Source of the DNA: Arsenicicoccus bolidensis DSM 15745
GTDB lineage: Bacteria; Actinomycetota; Actinomycetes; Actinomycetales; Dermatophilaceae
Assembly: GCF_000426385.1 (NCBI RefSeq)
Contig: NZ_AUFG01000016.1
Location: 1 to 64,000, forward strand
Direction of reading: 5' to 3'
DNA: 64,000 bases
Part shown: positions 17,085 to 26,216 of the stretch, one piece after another
How positions within the stretch are numbered: the first letter of the stretch is position 1
Layout: every line of letters starts with the position of its first letter
The notes under the pieces: model-generated
Database searches by the model: none
Seen by the model: only the letters and a program-made list of their open reading frames with translations
Told to the model about the DNA's origin: nothing
Position numbers and translations under genes: made by a program

Positions 17085-18023
17085 TCAGACGGTGAGGGTC
17101 AGGAGCTGGAGACCGGGGAAGACCGCGAAGAGCACGGTCACCGGCAGGATGAGGAAGACGACGGGCGTCATCATGGCGATCTCGCGCCGGCCGCCCTCCT
17201 CCATGACGGCGCGACGGCCCTGCTCGCGCACGTCCTGCGCCTGCGAGCGCATGACATCGGCGAGCGGGGTGCCGCGCTCGACGGCGATGACGATGCCGTC
17301 GACGAAGCGGGCGAGGCCCGGGAGCCCGGTGCGGTCGGCCAGGGACTGCAGGGCGGCGGGCAGCGACGACCCCGCGCGGGCGTCGGCGAGGCAGTGGCGC
17401 AGCTCCTCGGCGAGGTCCCCGCCGGAGAGCCGGCAGACGCGGTCCAGGGCGCCGGAGGCACCCTCCCCCGCGCTCACGGACAGGGCGAGCAGCTCTGCGA
17501 CCGTAGGGAACTCCTGCAGGATGCGTTCCTCACGGCTGCGGACGGCGCGGCTGAGCAGGTGGTCGCGCAGGACGACCCCGGCCGCGGTCGCCACGACGAC
17601 GAGCACCACGGCCGGCACCAACGCGCCCCGGTCGCGAGAGACGGCGACGGTGGCCCCGACCGCGCCCAGGACGGCTCCCCCGGCGCCCCACAGCACCTGC
17701 TGGGCGCGAAAGCCCTCGACGTCGGGCACCTGGCCGGAGCGCTGCAGCCGTCGCCGCACCGACTCCTGCCCGCCGAGCGCGAGGTCCAGCCAGGCCCCGG
17801 CGCGCACGAGCCAGGGCTGCAGGAGTGCCAGCAACCCACGGTCGTCGAGCTCTCGGCCCACCGCAGGGGGTGGGAGCGCCACGTCCTGCAGGTATGGCGC
17901 CACCCGGTCGTCGATCGTGGGTCGGCGCCGTGCGGGGAGGCGGCGCCATACGAGCAGGACACCCGTGGCCCAGGTGAGCCCGAGGGCGGCGCCGGCCCAC
18001 GACCAGTCGGCCAACCAGCTCAT
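17085..18023 (-). CDS. tadC: TadC, type II secretion F-domain membrane protein
   Basis: A 312-residue inner-membrane platform protein. The T2SSF domain covers about residues 165-290 (FPTVAELLALSVSAGEGASGALDRV and the helix-rich region ending RREIAMMTPVVFLILPVTVLFAVFPG). An N-terminal membrane segment and two central ones (about 120-160) surround it. It starts in a four-base overlap with the tadB stop. TadB and TadC probably form the membrane base that the TadA ATPase drives. Confidence 0.9.
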   Translation of the reverse strand: MSWLADWSWAGAALGLTWATGVLLVWRRLPARRRPTIDDRVAPYLQDVALPPPAVGRELDDRGLLALLQPWLVRAGAWLDLALGGQESVRRRLQRSGQVPDVEGFRAQQVLWGAGGAVLGAVGATVAVSRDRGALVPAVVLVVVATAAGVVLRDHLLSRAVRSREERILQEFPTVAELLALSVSAGEGASGALDRVCRLSGGDLAEELRHCLADARAGSSLPAALQSLADRTGLPGLARFVDGIVIAVERGTPLADVMRSQAQDVREQGRRAVMEEGGRREIAMMTPVVFLILPVTVLFAVFPGLQLLTLTV

Positions 18024-18886
18024 CGCAGCACCCTCCGCTCCTCGGGGAGGCGCCCGATGCGCATCATCAGCTGGTAGGCGATCACCGTGACGACGGCGCC
18101 GGAGGCCAGGACGACGGCCCCGAGCGGGGTGCCGAAGGGCTGCAGCGACGCAGGGCGGGTGGCCATCGTGGCCAGGACGACCCAGGGTGCGGCCACGGCG
18201 AGCCGGGCCGCGTTGACGGTCCAGCTCTGGCGGGTCTCCATCTCGGCGCGGGTGCGGGCGTCCTCGCGCAGGAACGAAGAGAGAGTCCGCAGCAGGCGCC
18301 CCAGGTCGCTGCCGCCGACCTCACGGGCGAGCCGCATCGACTCGACCAGCCGGTCACCGACCGGATCCGCGAGCTGTGCCTTGAGGCGGTCCAGGCAGTC
18401 GCCGAACCGTCCGGTCACGCGGTAGTCGTCGGCGAACGCCGCGAACGCCGGCCGCAGCGGCTCCGGGCCGCGGACCGCCAGCTGAGCCAGGGCCTCGGGC
18501 AGCGCCAGCCCCGCGCGCACGCCCGAAGCGATGTTGTCGACGGCGTCCGGCCACAGGTCGCGCAGGAGCATGCGGTGCCGGCGTGCCCGCCCGCGGACCA
18601 CCGCCAGCGGGGCGTAGCCGGCGATCACCGCGAAGCACACGGCGACGGGGACCACGCCCGTGGTCGCCCAGGACGCCACGAAGGTGATGAGGCCGAGGAG
18701 GGCGCAGCCCGTCACGACCTGGGCAGGTGTCACCGAGCGCAGGTCGGCCTGCACCAGCTCGTCGCCCAGGCGGGCCAGCCGAGGCCCACGCACCTGCTCG
18801 ACCCGGTCCTCGGACGGCACCCAGCAGGACCACCAGATGCAGAACAGCCCGAGGCCGAGGAGGAGCCCCACCGCGAGGCCGCTCAT
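18020..18886 (-). CDS. tadB: TadB, type II secretion F-domain membrane protein
   Basis: A 288-residue protein with an N-terminal membrane helix (GLAVGLLLGLGLFCIWWSCW), two central segments near residues 60-100 and a T2SSF domain from about residue 115 (LWPDAVDNIASGVRAGLALPEALAQL). Two C-terminal helices complete the fold. It is placed between tadA and tadC with four-base overlaps on both sides, so the three are very likely translated as a unit. Confidence 0.9.
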   Translation of the reverse strand: MSGLAVGLLLGLGLFCIWWSCWVPSEDRVEQVRGPRLARLGDELVQADLRSVTPAQVVTGCALLGLITFVASWATTGVVPVAVCFAVIAGYAPLAVVRGRARRHRMLLRDLWPDAVDNIASGVRAGLALPEALAQLAVRGPEPLRPAFAAFADDYRVTGRFGDCLDRLKAQLADPVGDRLVESMRLAREVGGSDLGRLLRTLSSFLREDARTRAEMETRQSWTVNAARLAVAAPWVVLATMATRPASLQPFGTPLGAVVLASGAVVTVIAYQLMMRIGRLPEERRVLR

Positions 18887-20115
18887 GATCGCGGTGCTCC
18901 GAGGATGGCGGTGACGTCGTGCCCCGCCCGCTCGAACCGGTCCAGGTGGGGCGGGAACCCGTCGCTGCGCACGAGCTCGTCACCGCGCCGGGTGAACAGG
19001 TCGGCGACCTCGATGACGTCGTCCTCGACCCGGCCGGGCACGGCGACGATCTCGCGCACCCGCCGCGTCCCGTCACGCTCCAGGGCGACCTGCACGACGA
19101 CGTCGATGCTGCCGGCGACGGTGGGGACGACGAAGCGGGAGCCGACGTTCTCCCCGGCCAGCAGCGGCAGGGTGCACATCTTGGTGATGGCCTCGCGGGC
19201 GGAGTTGGCGTGGATGGTCGCCATGCCGGGCAGGCCGCTGTTGAGGGCGATCAGCAGGTCGAGGCTCTCGGCCTGGCGGACCTCCCCCACGACGATCCGC
19301 GAGGGCCGCATGCGCAGGGCCTCCTTGACGAGACGCCGCAGCGGGATCTCGCCGGTGCCCTCCAGCGAGGACTGGCGGCACTGCATGGCCGCCACGTCGC
19401 GGAGCGGCAGCTGGAGCTCGAACACCTCCTCGCAGCTGACCACCCGCTCCCGCGGCGGGATCGCCGAGGCCAGGCAGTTGAGCATGGTGGTCTTGCCGGC
19501 CTGGGTGCCGCCACTGACCAGGACGTTGAGCCCGGAGGCGACCGCGGCGGCCAGGAAGTCGGCCGCGTGCCGGGTCAGGGTGCCCAGCCGCACGAGGTCG
19601 TCCAGGTGGGTCGCCTTGGCCACGAACCGGCGGACGTTGACCTGCCAGTGCTCGCGGGACACGTCGGGGATCACGACGTGCAGGCGCGAGCCGTCCGGCA
19701 GGGACGCGTCGACGAACGGGGACGAGAGGTCCACACGTCGCCCGGAGGACTTGAGCATGCGCTCCACGAGGTCGCGGACGCCGTCGGCGGTGAGGATCGT
19801 CGGGGTCAGCTCGCTCACCCCGTCCCGGGCGACGAACACCTTGCCCGGCTCGTTGATCCAGATCTCCTCCACCAGAGGGTCGTCGAAGTACGGCTGCAGC
19901 GGACCGAACCCGGCCACCTCGTCCACGATGCGCTTGGCGGTGAGGTCGACGTCCTCGAGCGGCGGCAGCCCGGCGGCGATCGCCCGCTCCTCGTAGTCGT
20001 CGATGGCCCGGGCGACGAGAGCGGTCACGCGGGCGCGATCGGCCACGGGGTCGACGCCGTCGCGCCTGATCGCGTCCCTGACCTCTGCCTCGAGGGTCGT
20101 GCTCGTCTGCACCAT
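18883..20115 (-). CDS. tadA: TadA/CpaF pilus-assembly ATPase
   Basis: Hexameric secretion ATPase that powers Flp pilus extension. The 410-residue protein has an N-terminal domain with FGPLQPYFDDPLVEEIWINEPGKVFVA (typical CpaF), a Walker A GGTQAGKTTML near residues 200-210, the Asp box around ERVVSCEEVFEL, Walker B IVVGEVRQAE near 270 and a His box GMATIHANSA. The ATG at 20115 is preceded by AAGGAG at ideal spacing, so I prefer it to an upstream start. It heads a seven-gene minus-strand operon ending with the TadG-like gene. Confidence 0.95.
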   Translation of the reverse strand: MVQTSTTLEAEVRDAIRRDGVDPVADRARVTALVARAIDDYEERAIAAGLPPLEDVDLTAKRIVDEVAGFGPLQPYFDDPLVEEIWINEPGKVFVARDGVSELTPTILTADGVRDLVERMLKSSGRRVDLSSPFVDASLPDGSRLHVVIPDVSREHWQVNVRRFVAKATHLDDLVRLGTLTRHAADFLAAAVASGLNVLVSGGTQAGKTTMLNCLASAIPPRERVVSCEEVFELQLPLRDVAAMQCRQSSLEGTGEIPLRRLVKEALRMRPSRIVVGEVRQAESLDLLIALNSGLPGMATIHANSAREAITKMCTLPLLAGENVGSRFVVPTVAGSIDVVVQVALERDGTRRVREIVAVPGRVEDDVIEVADLFTRRGDELVRSDGFPPHLDRFERAGHDVTAILGAPRS

Positions 20116-20292
20116 GGCTCCTTGCTCCGGGTCCCTCGAATCTAGGGAGATTCCGGGCGTCACAGGCTCCGTCCACCTGAATGGCTGTGGATGTCACGGA
20201 GTGCGCGTCACCGTTCCTCCGGTCCTGTGGATGACGCCCAGGGCCTGTCGGTGGCGGCCTGCACAGTGGGCCCGACGCGGGAGGAGGACGCA

Positions 20293-23200
20293 GTGCGAGT
20301 GGAGCTGAGGGTGCAGTCGGCCGGGGTGGAGTCGGTCGTGGCCGTCACGGCCCCGCCAGGCACGCCCTGGTCGACGGTGCGGCCGCTCCTGGCGACGGCC
20401 GTCGGAGGCGACCCAGGGACCGTATGGCGCCTCGGCCCCGCCGTGATCCCGGACGGCGCCGTGGTGGGTCGGCCGCCCCTGGTGCGGGGAGCCCGGGTGA
20501 GCGACCGGCCCGACGTCGGGGACGCGTCCGCCCCCGCGAGACCGCCGTCGGCGTTGCACCTCGTCACCGTGGGCGGGCCGGATGCCGGGCGCGTGGTGCC
20601 GCTGCCCGCAGGACCGCACGTCGTCGGCCGCGACCCGACGTCCGACATCACCCTCGACGACCCGGAGCTGTCCCGCCGTCATGCCGTCGTCTCGGTGGAC
20701 GACGACGGCGTGCTCCTGACGGACTGCGGCTCGACCAACGGGTCTCACGTCGACGGGGAGGCGGTCGAGGGGTCGGTGGCCCTGACGGTGGGCACCCGGG
20801 TGCGCCTCGGGAGCTCCGTCGTGTCGGTCCGTCGCAGCGCCCGCCGTCAGCGTGCCGAGCCTGACGGGGAGGGCCACCTCGTCGTCCACCCGCTCCCGAC
20901 GGTCGTGCCGCGTCCCGAGGACGTCGTCCTGGAACGTCCCAGGCCCCCCGCCGGGGCAGAGGGCCGGAGCTTTCCGTGGTTGACCCTGCTGCTCCCGTTG
21001 ATCGCCTCGGGGGTGCTCGCCTGGGTGATGCACTCGCCCTACCTCCTGCTCTTCGGCCTGCTGGGCCCGGTGATGGTGCTCGGCACCTATCTCACGGACC
21101 GTTCGGCCCGGGGTCGTCGGGCTCGAGCCGAGCGCGAGGACCACCGGGCCGCCGGTGCGGACCTCGACCGGCGTCTGGCCGAGGTCCTGGCTGACGAACG
21201 CGTGAGACGCGAGCAGGCGTCGCGGGATCCGGCGGCGGTCCTGATGACCGCCCGGCTCGAGGCGCCCGGGCTGTGGTCCCGACCCGCCGGGGCGACGGTG
21301 CCGCTGGTCGTCCGGCTCGGCCGCGCCCGGCTGCCGGCCCGCGCGGCCGTCCGCGAGCCGGACGGCGCCCTGACCCGGCCCTCCCTGGACGACGTCCCGG
21401 TCGACGTGGACCTGGCGGAGGCCCGCATCATCGGCCTGAGCGGACCCGGCGCGATCGGCGTCGCGCGGGCCGTCGTGGGCGCCCTCACCGTCGAGTGCCC
21501 TCCAGATTCGCTGACCATCGACGTGGTGGCCGGCTCGCCCCGCCAGGCCCGGTCGTGGGAGTGGAGCCGCTGGCTGCCGCACCGTTCGCAGCGGCCGACG
21601 ACGCCCGTGCCCGTCGTCGGCACCCAGGCGGCCTCCGACCTGATCGAGGAGCTGCTCGGGAACGACGTCCTCGGCAGCCCGCACGCGGCTGGATCACCCC
21701 GGCACCTGGTGGTGGTCGCCGGGCTCGACTCGGCCGGGCTGGACGAGCTGCTCGCTCGGCTCCTGTCCGGGGTGGGAGGTGAGTCGGTGCTGGTCCTGAC
21801 CGTCGCGGAGCAACCGGACCGGCTCCCGGCGTCGGCCGGGGCCTGGTTGCGACTCGATCCCGATGGCCGGGCCTCAGTCGGTATGCCGGGCGGAGGTCTG
21901 GTCTCGGGCGCCGTCCCCGACGCGGTCGGACCCAACGTGTCGTGGGAGCTGGCGCGAGCGCTCGCGCCCTTGCGGGCGTCCACCTCGGGCGCGGCGGCCA
22001 TCACCCCCGACCTGGTGACCCTGGCCGACGTCAGCCCCGTCGGGCTGGACAGCCCGACCGACGTGGCCGCGGCCTGGACCCGGCCCACCCGGCACCCCCT
22101 CGCAGCGCTCGGCCGCTCGGCAGGCGGCCCGATCACCCTCGACCTCGCCGCCGACGGCCCGCACGTGCTCGTCGGCGGCACCACCGGGGCCGGCAAGTCC
22201 GAGCTGCTGCAGACCCTCGTCGCGGGGCTGGCTCTCGCGCTGCCGCCGGACGAGCTCACCCTCGTGCTGCTCGACTACAAGGGTGGGGCGGCCTTCGCCG
22301 AGTGCGCCGCCCTGCCGCACACCACAGGACTCGTCACGGACCTCGACCCCCACCTCGCCCGTCGAGCCCTCACCTCGCTGCGCGCCGAGCTGACCCGCCG
22401 CGAGCGTGCCCTGCGTGCTGCCGGCGCGGTCGACCTGGAGGCCTACCAGCGGGTCCGCCGGCCCGGCGACCCGCTCGTGCCCCGGCTGGTGATCGTCGTC
22501 GACGAGTTCCGGGTCCTGGCGCAGGAGCTCCCGGACTTCGTGCCGGGGCTGCTCACCGTCGCCACGATCGGTCGCTCCCTGGGCGTCCACCTCGTGCTCG
22601 CGACGCAGCGACCGGCAGGTGTCGTCACGCCCGACATCCGTGCCAACGTCAACGCTCGCATCGCCCTGCGCATGCGTGACCGCGCCGACTCCGAGGACGT
22701 CATCGAGGCACCCGACGCGGCCCGGATCAGCGACCGGCTGGCCGGTCGCGCGCTCTGGCGGACCGGCGACGGAAGCCTTCGAGCCTTCCAGACCGCGTGG
22801 GCCGGAGCACCGGCCCTCGTCACGACCGGCGACGTAACGGTGGAGCTCGAGGACGGGCGACGCGTGTCCTCCGCCCGGAACGGACCAGACACCCAGCTCG
22901 CGGCCCTCGTTCGCGCCACCTGCGAGGCGGCCGTGGGACGGTCCCGACCGGCCAGTCCCTGGCTCGCGCCGTTGCCTGATCTCGTCCACCCCGCCGACCT
23001 CCCGCCCGACCCCGGCCCGAGCGACGGCCACGGCGCCCTGCCCCTGGGCCTGGTGGACCTCCCGCACGAGCAGCAGCAAGCGGTCTGGCACTACGACCTG
23101 CAGGCCGGTCGTCACCTCGCCGTGGTCGGGACCCACCGGACCGGCCGCACGAGCCTGCTGCGGAGCGTCGCGGTCGAGGCGGTCTCGCGACACACCGCAG

Positions 23201-24450
23201 ACCAGCTGCACCTGCACGTCGTCGACGGAGACGGCGGGCTCGGCGACCTCGAGACCCTGCCCCACTGCGGCACTCGCGTGACGCGTGCCGACCCGGGTCG
23301 CGTCCTGCGTCTCCTGCAGCTGCTCGCCGCCGGGCTGCACCCCACCGTGCCCTCCGAGGTTGCCTCCGACGACGCGCACCCGACCGTCCTGGTCCTCGTC
23401 GATCGGTGGGACGCCGTCCTCGCCGGCGCGGACCCTCTCACCGGTGCCGCCCTGCAGGACGCCCTGACCGGCCTCCTGCGCGACGGGCCCGGGCACGGCC
23501 TCGTCGTGGTGCTCGCCGGTGATCGCTCGTTGCTGACCTCGTCGATCGCGACCCACCTGGGAGAGCGTCTGCTGCTGCGGCTCGCCGACGCGACGGACCT
23601 GGCCCTGTGCGGCGTCCCGGCCTCGGCCCGCCCGGACCACCAGCCTCCCGGGCGCGGCATCCGGGCCACGGACCACGCCGAGGTCCAGGTCGTCCTCACC
23701 GAGCCGAACGACGTGCGGCAGCTCGCCCGTGACCTGGTGCCGGCCCGTCGGCGACCACCGCTGGCCCTGCGACCGCTGCCGGCCATGGTCACCGACGACG
23801 CTCTGCGGCAAGCAGATCCGCGCGCCTTCGGGCTCGGCGGGGACACCGCCACCCCCGTCGCGCTGGACCTGGCCCTCCGGCCGGTCGTCACCGTGTGCGG
23901 CCCACCGGGCAGCGGACGCAGCACCACCCTGATCACCCTGGCGCAGGCATCCGGGCGGCCGACCGAGCAGGTGCTCGTCATCGCTGTCGGCCCCTCTCCG
24001 GTGGCCGCGTGGGCCGTCTCGGGCTCCGCAGCCAGCGTCCTGGGCCCGAGCGACGACGAAGCGCTGCGCCGGCACCTCGCCCAGCAGCCCGCGACGCTGG
24101 TCCTCGTCGACGATGTCGAGCGCCTGCTGGACAGCCCCGTCGAGCAGGTCCTGGTCGAGCTCGCGCGGCACGCCGTCAGCCACCCCGGTGGGGCCGCCGT
24201 CGTCGCCGCGGGCACCACCCAGCACCTCGCTGCGACCTACCGCGGCCTCGCCACGGAGCTCCGCCGCGCCGCCACCGGCATCGTCCTGCAGCCACGCCAC
24301 GCCTCCGACGGCGACCTCCTCGGCGTCGCCCTCCCCCGCCTGCACGGACCCCCACCTGGTCGCGGCGTCCTGGTCGATCGTGGCCGCACCCTCGTCGTGC
24401 AGGTCGCGCTGACCCACCGCCTGCAGGGACAGGGCACAATCGACGGGTGA
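20293..24450 (+). CDS. FHA-domain FtsK/SpoIIIE ATPase, EssC/EccC-like
   Basis: A 1385-residue protein built like a type VII secretion motor. Residues 1-75 may be a small beta-rich domain. An FHA domain spans about 107-172 (HVVGRDPTSDI, ELSRRHAVV, STNGSHVDG). Two membrane helices lie at about 226-268. Three P-loop domains follow. The first has an intact Walker A, GGTTGAGKSE near 627-636, and Walker B LVIVVDEF near 732. The second (GTHRTGRTS, near 944) and third (GPPGSGRST, near 1202) have Arg in place of the P-loop Lys and are probably non-catalytic. GAGGAGG precedes the GTG at 20293. No WXG100, EccB/D/E or mycosin gene is visible nearby. Substrate unknown. Confidence 0.88.
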   Translation: MRVELRVQSAGVESVVAVTAPPGTPWSTVRPLLATAVGGDPGTVWRLGPAVIPDGAVVGRPPLVRGARVSDRPDVGDASAPARPPSALHLVTVGGPDAGRVVPLPAGPHVVGRDPTSDITLDDPELSRRHAVVSVDDDGVLLTDCGSTNGSHVDGEAVEGSVALTVGTRVRLGSSVVSVRRSARRQRAEPDGEGHLVVHPLPTVVPRPEDVVLERPRPPAGAEGRSFPWLTLLLPLIASGVLAWVMHSPYLLLFGLLGPVMVLGTYLTDRSARGRRARAEREDHRAAGADLDRRLAEVLADERVRREQASRDPAAVLMTARLEAPGLWSRPAGATVPLVVRLGRARLPARAAVREPDGALTRPSLDDVPVDVDLAEARIIGLSGPGAIGVARAVVGALTVECPPDSLTIDVVAGSPRQARSWEWSRWLPHRSQRPTTPVPVVGTQAASDLIEELLGNDVLGSPHAAGSPRHLVVVAGLDSAGLDELLARLLSGVGGESVLVLTVAEQPDRLPASAGAWLRLDPDGRASVGMPGGGLVSGAVPDAVGPNVSWELARALAPLRASTSGAAAITPDLVTLADVSPVGLDSPTDVAAAWTRPTRHPLAALGRSAGGPITLDLAADGPHVLVGGTTGAGKSELLQTLVAGLALALPPDELTLVLLDYKGGAAFAECAALPHTTGLVTDLDPHLARRALTSLRAELTRRERALRAAGAVDLEAYQRVRRPGDPLVPRLVIVVDEFRVLAQELPDFVPGLLTVATIGRSLGVHLVLATQRPAGVVTPDIRANVNARIALRMRDRADSEDVIEAPDAARISDRLAGRALWRTGDGSLRAFQTAWAGAPALVTTGDVTVELEDGRRVSSARNGPDTQLAALVRATCEAAVGRSRPASPWLAPLPDLVHPADLPPDPGPSDGHGALPLGLVDLPHEQQQAVWHYDLQAGRHLAVVGTHRTGRTSLLRSVAVEAVSRHTADQLHLHVVDGDGGLGDLETLPHCGTRVTRADPGRVLRLLQLLAAGLHPTVPSEVASDDAHPTVLVLVDRWDAVLAGADPLTGAALQDALTGLLRDGPGHGLVVVLAGDRSLLTSSIATHLGERLLLRLADATDLALCGVPASARPDHQPPGRGIRATDHAEVQVVLTEPNDVRQLARDLVPARRRPPLALRPLPAMVTDDALRQADPRAFGLGGDTATPVALDLALRPVVTVCGPPGSGRSTTLITLAQASGRPTEQVLVIAVGPSPVAAWAVSGSAASVLGPSDDEALRRHLAQQPATLVLVDDVERLLDSPVEQVLVELARHAVSHPGGAAVVAAGTTQHLAATYRGLATELRRAATGIVLQPRHASDGDLLGVALPRLHGPPPGRGVLVDRGRTLVVQVALTHRLQGQGTIDG

Positions 24451-24983
24451 CCACCCGCCTGAGCCCGACGACGCGCTTCGCCGTGGTCGCCGCGGGCGGG
24501 ATCGGCGGAGCGCTCCTGCGAGCAGGCATCAGCGAGCTCGTCCCCTACGACGCGGGCCACTTCCCCACCTCGCTCCTGCTCACCCAGGCGATCGGCTGCG
24601 GGCTGGCCGGCTTCCTCACGCCCTACCTGCTGCGCCGCGGACCCCTGTGGTCACTCGCCTTTCTCACCGGGGCGCTCGCGTCCTTCACGACCTTCGGCCT
24701 GTTCACCGGCCAGGTCATCCTGCTCGCCCCGCAGCGACTCGCGACCGCCGTCGTCTACCTCCTCGCCACCGTCCTGGTCGGCGTCGCCGCCGCCGTCGCA
24801 GGCCTGCACCTCGCGATGAGGCTGATCGAGCGCCCCGACCGCTCCGACCGTCCGGGCGGTTCCGGGGGGCCACGCTCGGCCGTGCGCCGGCAGGCCTCCA
24901 CCGGCACCCACCCCGTCCAGTCCCGCGACCCGCGCGAGCACACCTCGCCCGTCCGCGCCGCCCGTCCGAGGTGGCGCCGATGA
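24447..24983 (+). CDS. crcB: CrcB/Fluc fluoride-channel subunit 1
   Basis: Fluc proteins export fluoride as dual-topology dimers. This 178-residue subunit has four hydrophobic helices, the GGALLRAG element (residues 20-27) and the phenylalanine-box SFTTF at 79-83. The pore Asn of TM2 appears replaced by Gln (LLLTQAIG, Q47). After TM4 there is a 45-residue polar, Arg/Pro-rich tail not seen in typical CrcB. Its GTG overlaps the stop of the EssC-like gene by four bases (GTGA), so it is coupled to that gene rather than behind its own promoter; no fluoride riboswitch is seen. Confidence 0.88.
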   Translation: MTTRLSPTTRFAVVAAGGIGGALLRAGISELVPYDAGHFPTSLLLTQAIGCGLAGFLTPYLLRRGPLWSLAFLTGALASFTTFGLFTGQVILLAPQRLATAVVYLLATVLVGVAAAVAGLHLAMRLIERPDRSDRPGGSGGPRSAVRRQASTGTHPVQSRDPREHTSPVRAARPRWRR

Positions 24984-25357
24984 GGCTCGTCGACACCCTG
25001 TGCCTCGCCGTCGGGGCCGGGCTCGGCTCCATGGTCCGGTATGCCGTCGCGCTGCGCGCCCCATCCCGAGAGGACCTCCCCCGCGGCGCCGTCGCGACGA
25101 CCGCGGTCAACGTCACGGCGTCGCTGCTCATCGGCATGATGCTGCACTGGTTCGTCGCCGGCGGCCTCGCGCAGCCGCTCTATGCCCTCGTCGGGATGGG
25201 CTTCGCCGGCAGCCTCGGCAGCTGGTCGCCGCTGGCCGTCGGGTGCGCCGAGCTCGTGCACCGCCGGGAGTGGACGTTGCTCGGTACCTACCTCGGCGGC
25301 AACGTGCTCGGTGGGGTGCTGGCCGCCACCCTGGGCTGGGCCGTCGCCGGCGCCTGA
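24980..25357 (+). CDS. crcB: CrcB/Fluc fluoride-channel subunit 2
   Basis: A 125-residue CrcB homologue of normal length with four membrane helices. It keeps the Arg motif (GSMVRY) and the TM2 Asn (TAVNVTASLLIG), but the TTFS box is changed to GSWS in GFAGSLGSWSPL. Its ATG overlaps the stop of subunit 1 (ATGA). Together the two subunits would form a heterodimer in which each partner keeps a different half of the signature. The last gene of the operon; a CATACGG copy follows 14 bases after the stop. Confidence 0.88.
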   Translation: MRLVDTLCLAVGAGLGSMVRYAVALRAPSREDLPRGAVATTAVNVTASLLIGMMLHWFVAGGLAQPLYALVGMGFAGSLGSWSPLAVGCAELVHRREWTLLGTYLGGNVLGGVLAATLGWAVAGA

Positions 25358-25465
25358 CGCCGGCGGACCGTCATACGGCTGGTGCTCGCCTCGGAGACGC
25401 AGGCAGGGGGCCGACGCCGGCTCGGGGTCCGGGTCGGCGCGGGGGTCGAGGTCGGGGTCGCCGCC

Positions 25466-25879
25466 TCAGGCGTCGACGCCCGAGCCGTGGGGACGGGAGA
25501 GCACGATCCCGGCGATCGCCACGGTGACGCCCAGCAGCACCAGCGCGGCCAGCACGACCTCGCCGCTCTGCCACAGGCTGATCCCCACCGGCACGAGCAG
25601 CACGTGCCACAGCACCGTCGGGGTGCGCGGCCACCTGCTCCCGCGCCACAGTCCCCGCGCCAGCGCCACGAAGCCCGCCGCGGCCAGGAGGAACAGCACG
25701 AGCTCGACCACGCTCCGCGCCACCTCGTCGGTGCCACCGGACCCGATCTGCACTGCCCAGTAGCCCGCGGCCACCACGGCCACGACCGCCTGGATCGCCA
25801 GGACGAGGGCCGACCAGAGTGCGGCCCCGGCGCTCGTGGCCGCGCCTCGCGCTGGTTTGCTGCTACTCAACGTGACCAA
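25466..25879 (-). CDS. Hypothetical four-helix membrane protein
   Basis: A 137-residue protein with four predicted membrane segments (about residues 22-45, 58-76, 88-103 and 108-126), short loops and a C-terminal RPHGSGVDA. I do not recognise a family. The start is uncertain: a TTG at 25879 directly follows GAAGAGGA, while a TTG nine bases downstream is better spaced from that site. The start region lies inside a direct repeat (CGTGACCAA, twice). It is divergent from whiB1 across a 337-bp region and convergent with the crcB operon. Confidence 0.6.
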   Translation of the reverse strand: MVTLSSSKPARGAATSAGAALWSALVLAIQAVVAVVAAGYWAVQIGSGGTDEVARSVVELVLFLLAAAGFVALARGLWRGSRWPRTPTVLWHVLLVPVGISLWQSGEVVLAALVLLGVTVAIAGIVLSRPHGSGVDA

Positions 25880-25899
25880 TCCTCTTCAATCGTGACCAA
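25871..25899. promoter_or_regulatory. Direct repeat CGTGACCAA x2, possible operator
   Basis: CGTGACCAA occurs at 25871-25879 and again at 25891-25899, exactly 20 bp apart (about two helical turns), with similar flanks (TCAA before each). It overlaps the start of the minus-strand membrane-protein gene and lies upstream of whiB1. Spacing suits a regulator binding one face of the DNA. No specific regulator can be assigned. Confidence 0.4.
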
Positions 25900-26216
25900 A
25901 GGTCAGGTCCGATCGCACGATCGGCCCTGAATTCGTCCCAGCCTCTAGTCAACGAGGCATGTTCTTACTAAGGTTGCTAGTCGGCGTGCGACGAGCTTTG
26001 CTCGATCAAACGGTACCCACAAGCGTAGGCGACAGCTTCTGACGCCCACCCCTTGTGCCACAGATGCGGCAGATGTGATGGTGGACGAGAGCGGGGCGGA
26101 ACACGCTGGGCATGTCCATCGTTGGACCCAACATCTCCCACACCCCACAAGGGTACGGAACCCTGGATGCCCTCACGCACCCAGGCCGCATCGTCAATGC
26201 AAGGAGCATGATCAAG
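25880..26216. other. 337-bp leader/promoter region upstream of whiB1
   Basis: This is the longest stretch without a clear gene. It is noticeably less GC-rich than its surroundings, and neither strand has a convincing reading frame except an in-frame 35-residue extension of whiB1 that lacks family similarity. Visible elements are the second CGTGACCAA copy, a small hairpin CGAGC-TTT-GCTCG near 25992, and the AAGGAG ribosome site at 26201-26206. It probably holds the whiB1 promoter and a long untranslated leader. I could not assign -35/-10 boxes. Confidence 0.5.

Noticed and set aside
24300-24447. Fluoride riboswitch before crcB
   Set aside because: crcB begins inside the stop of the upstream ATPase gene, so there is no leader to hold one.
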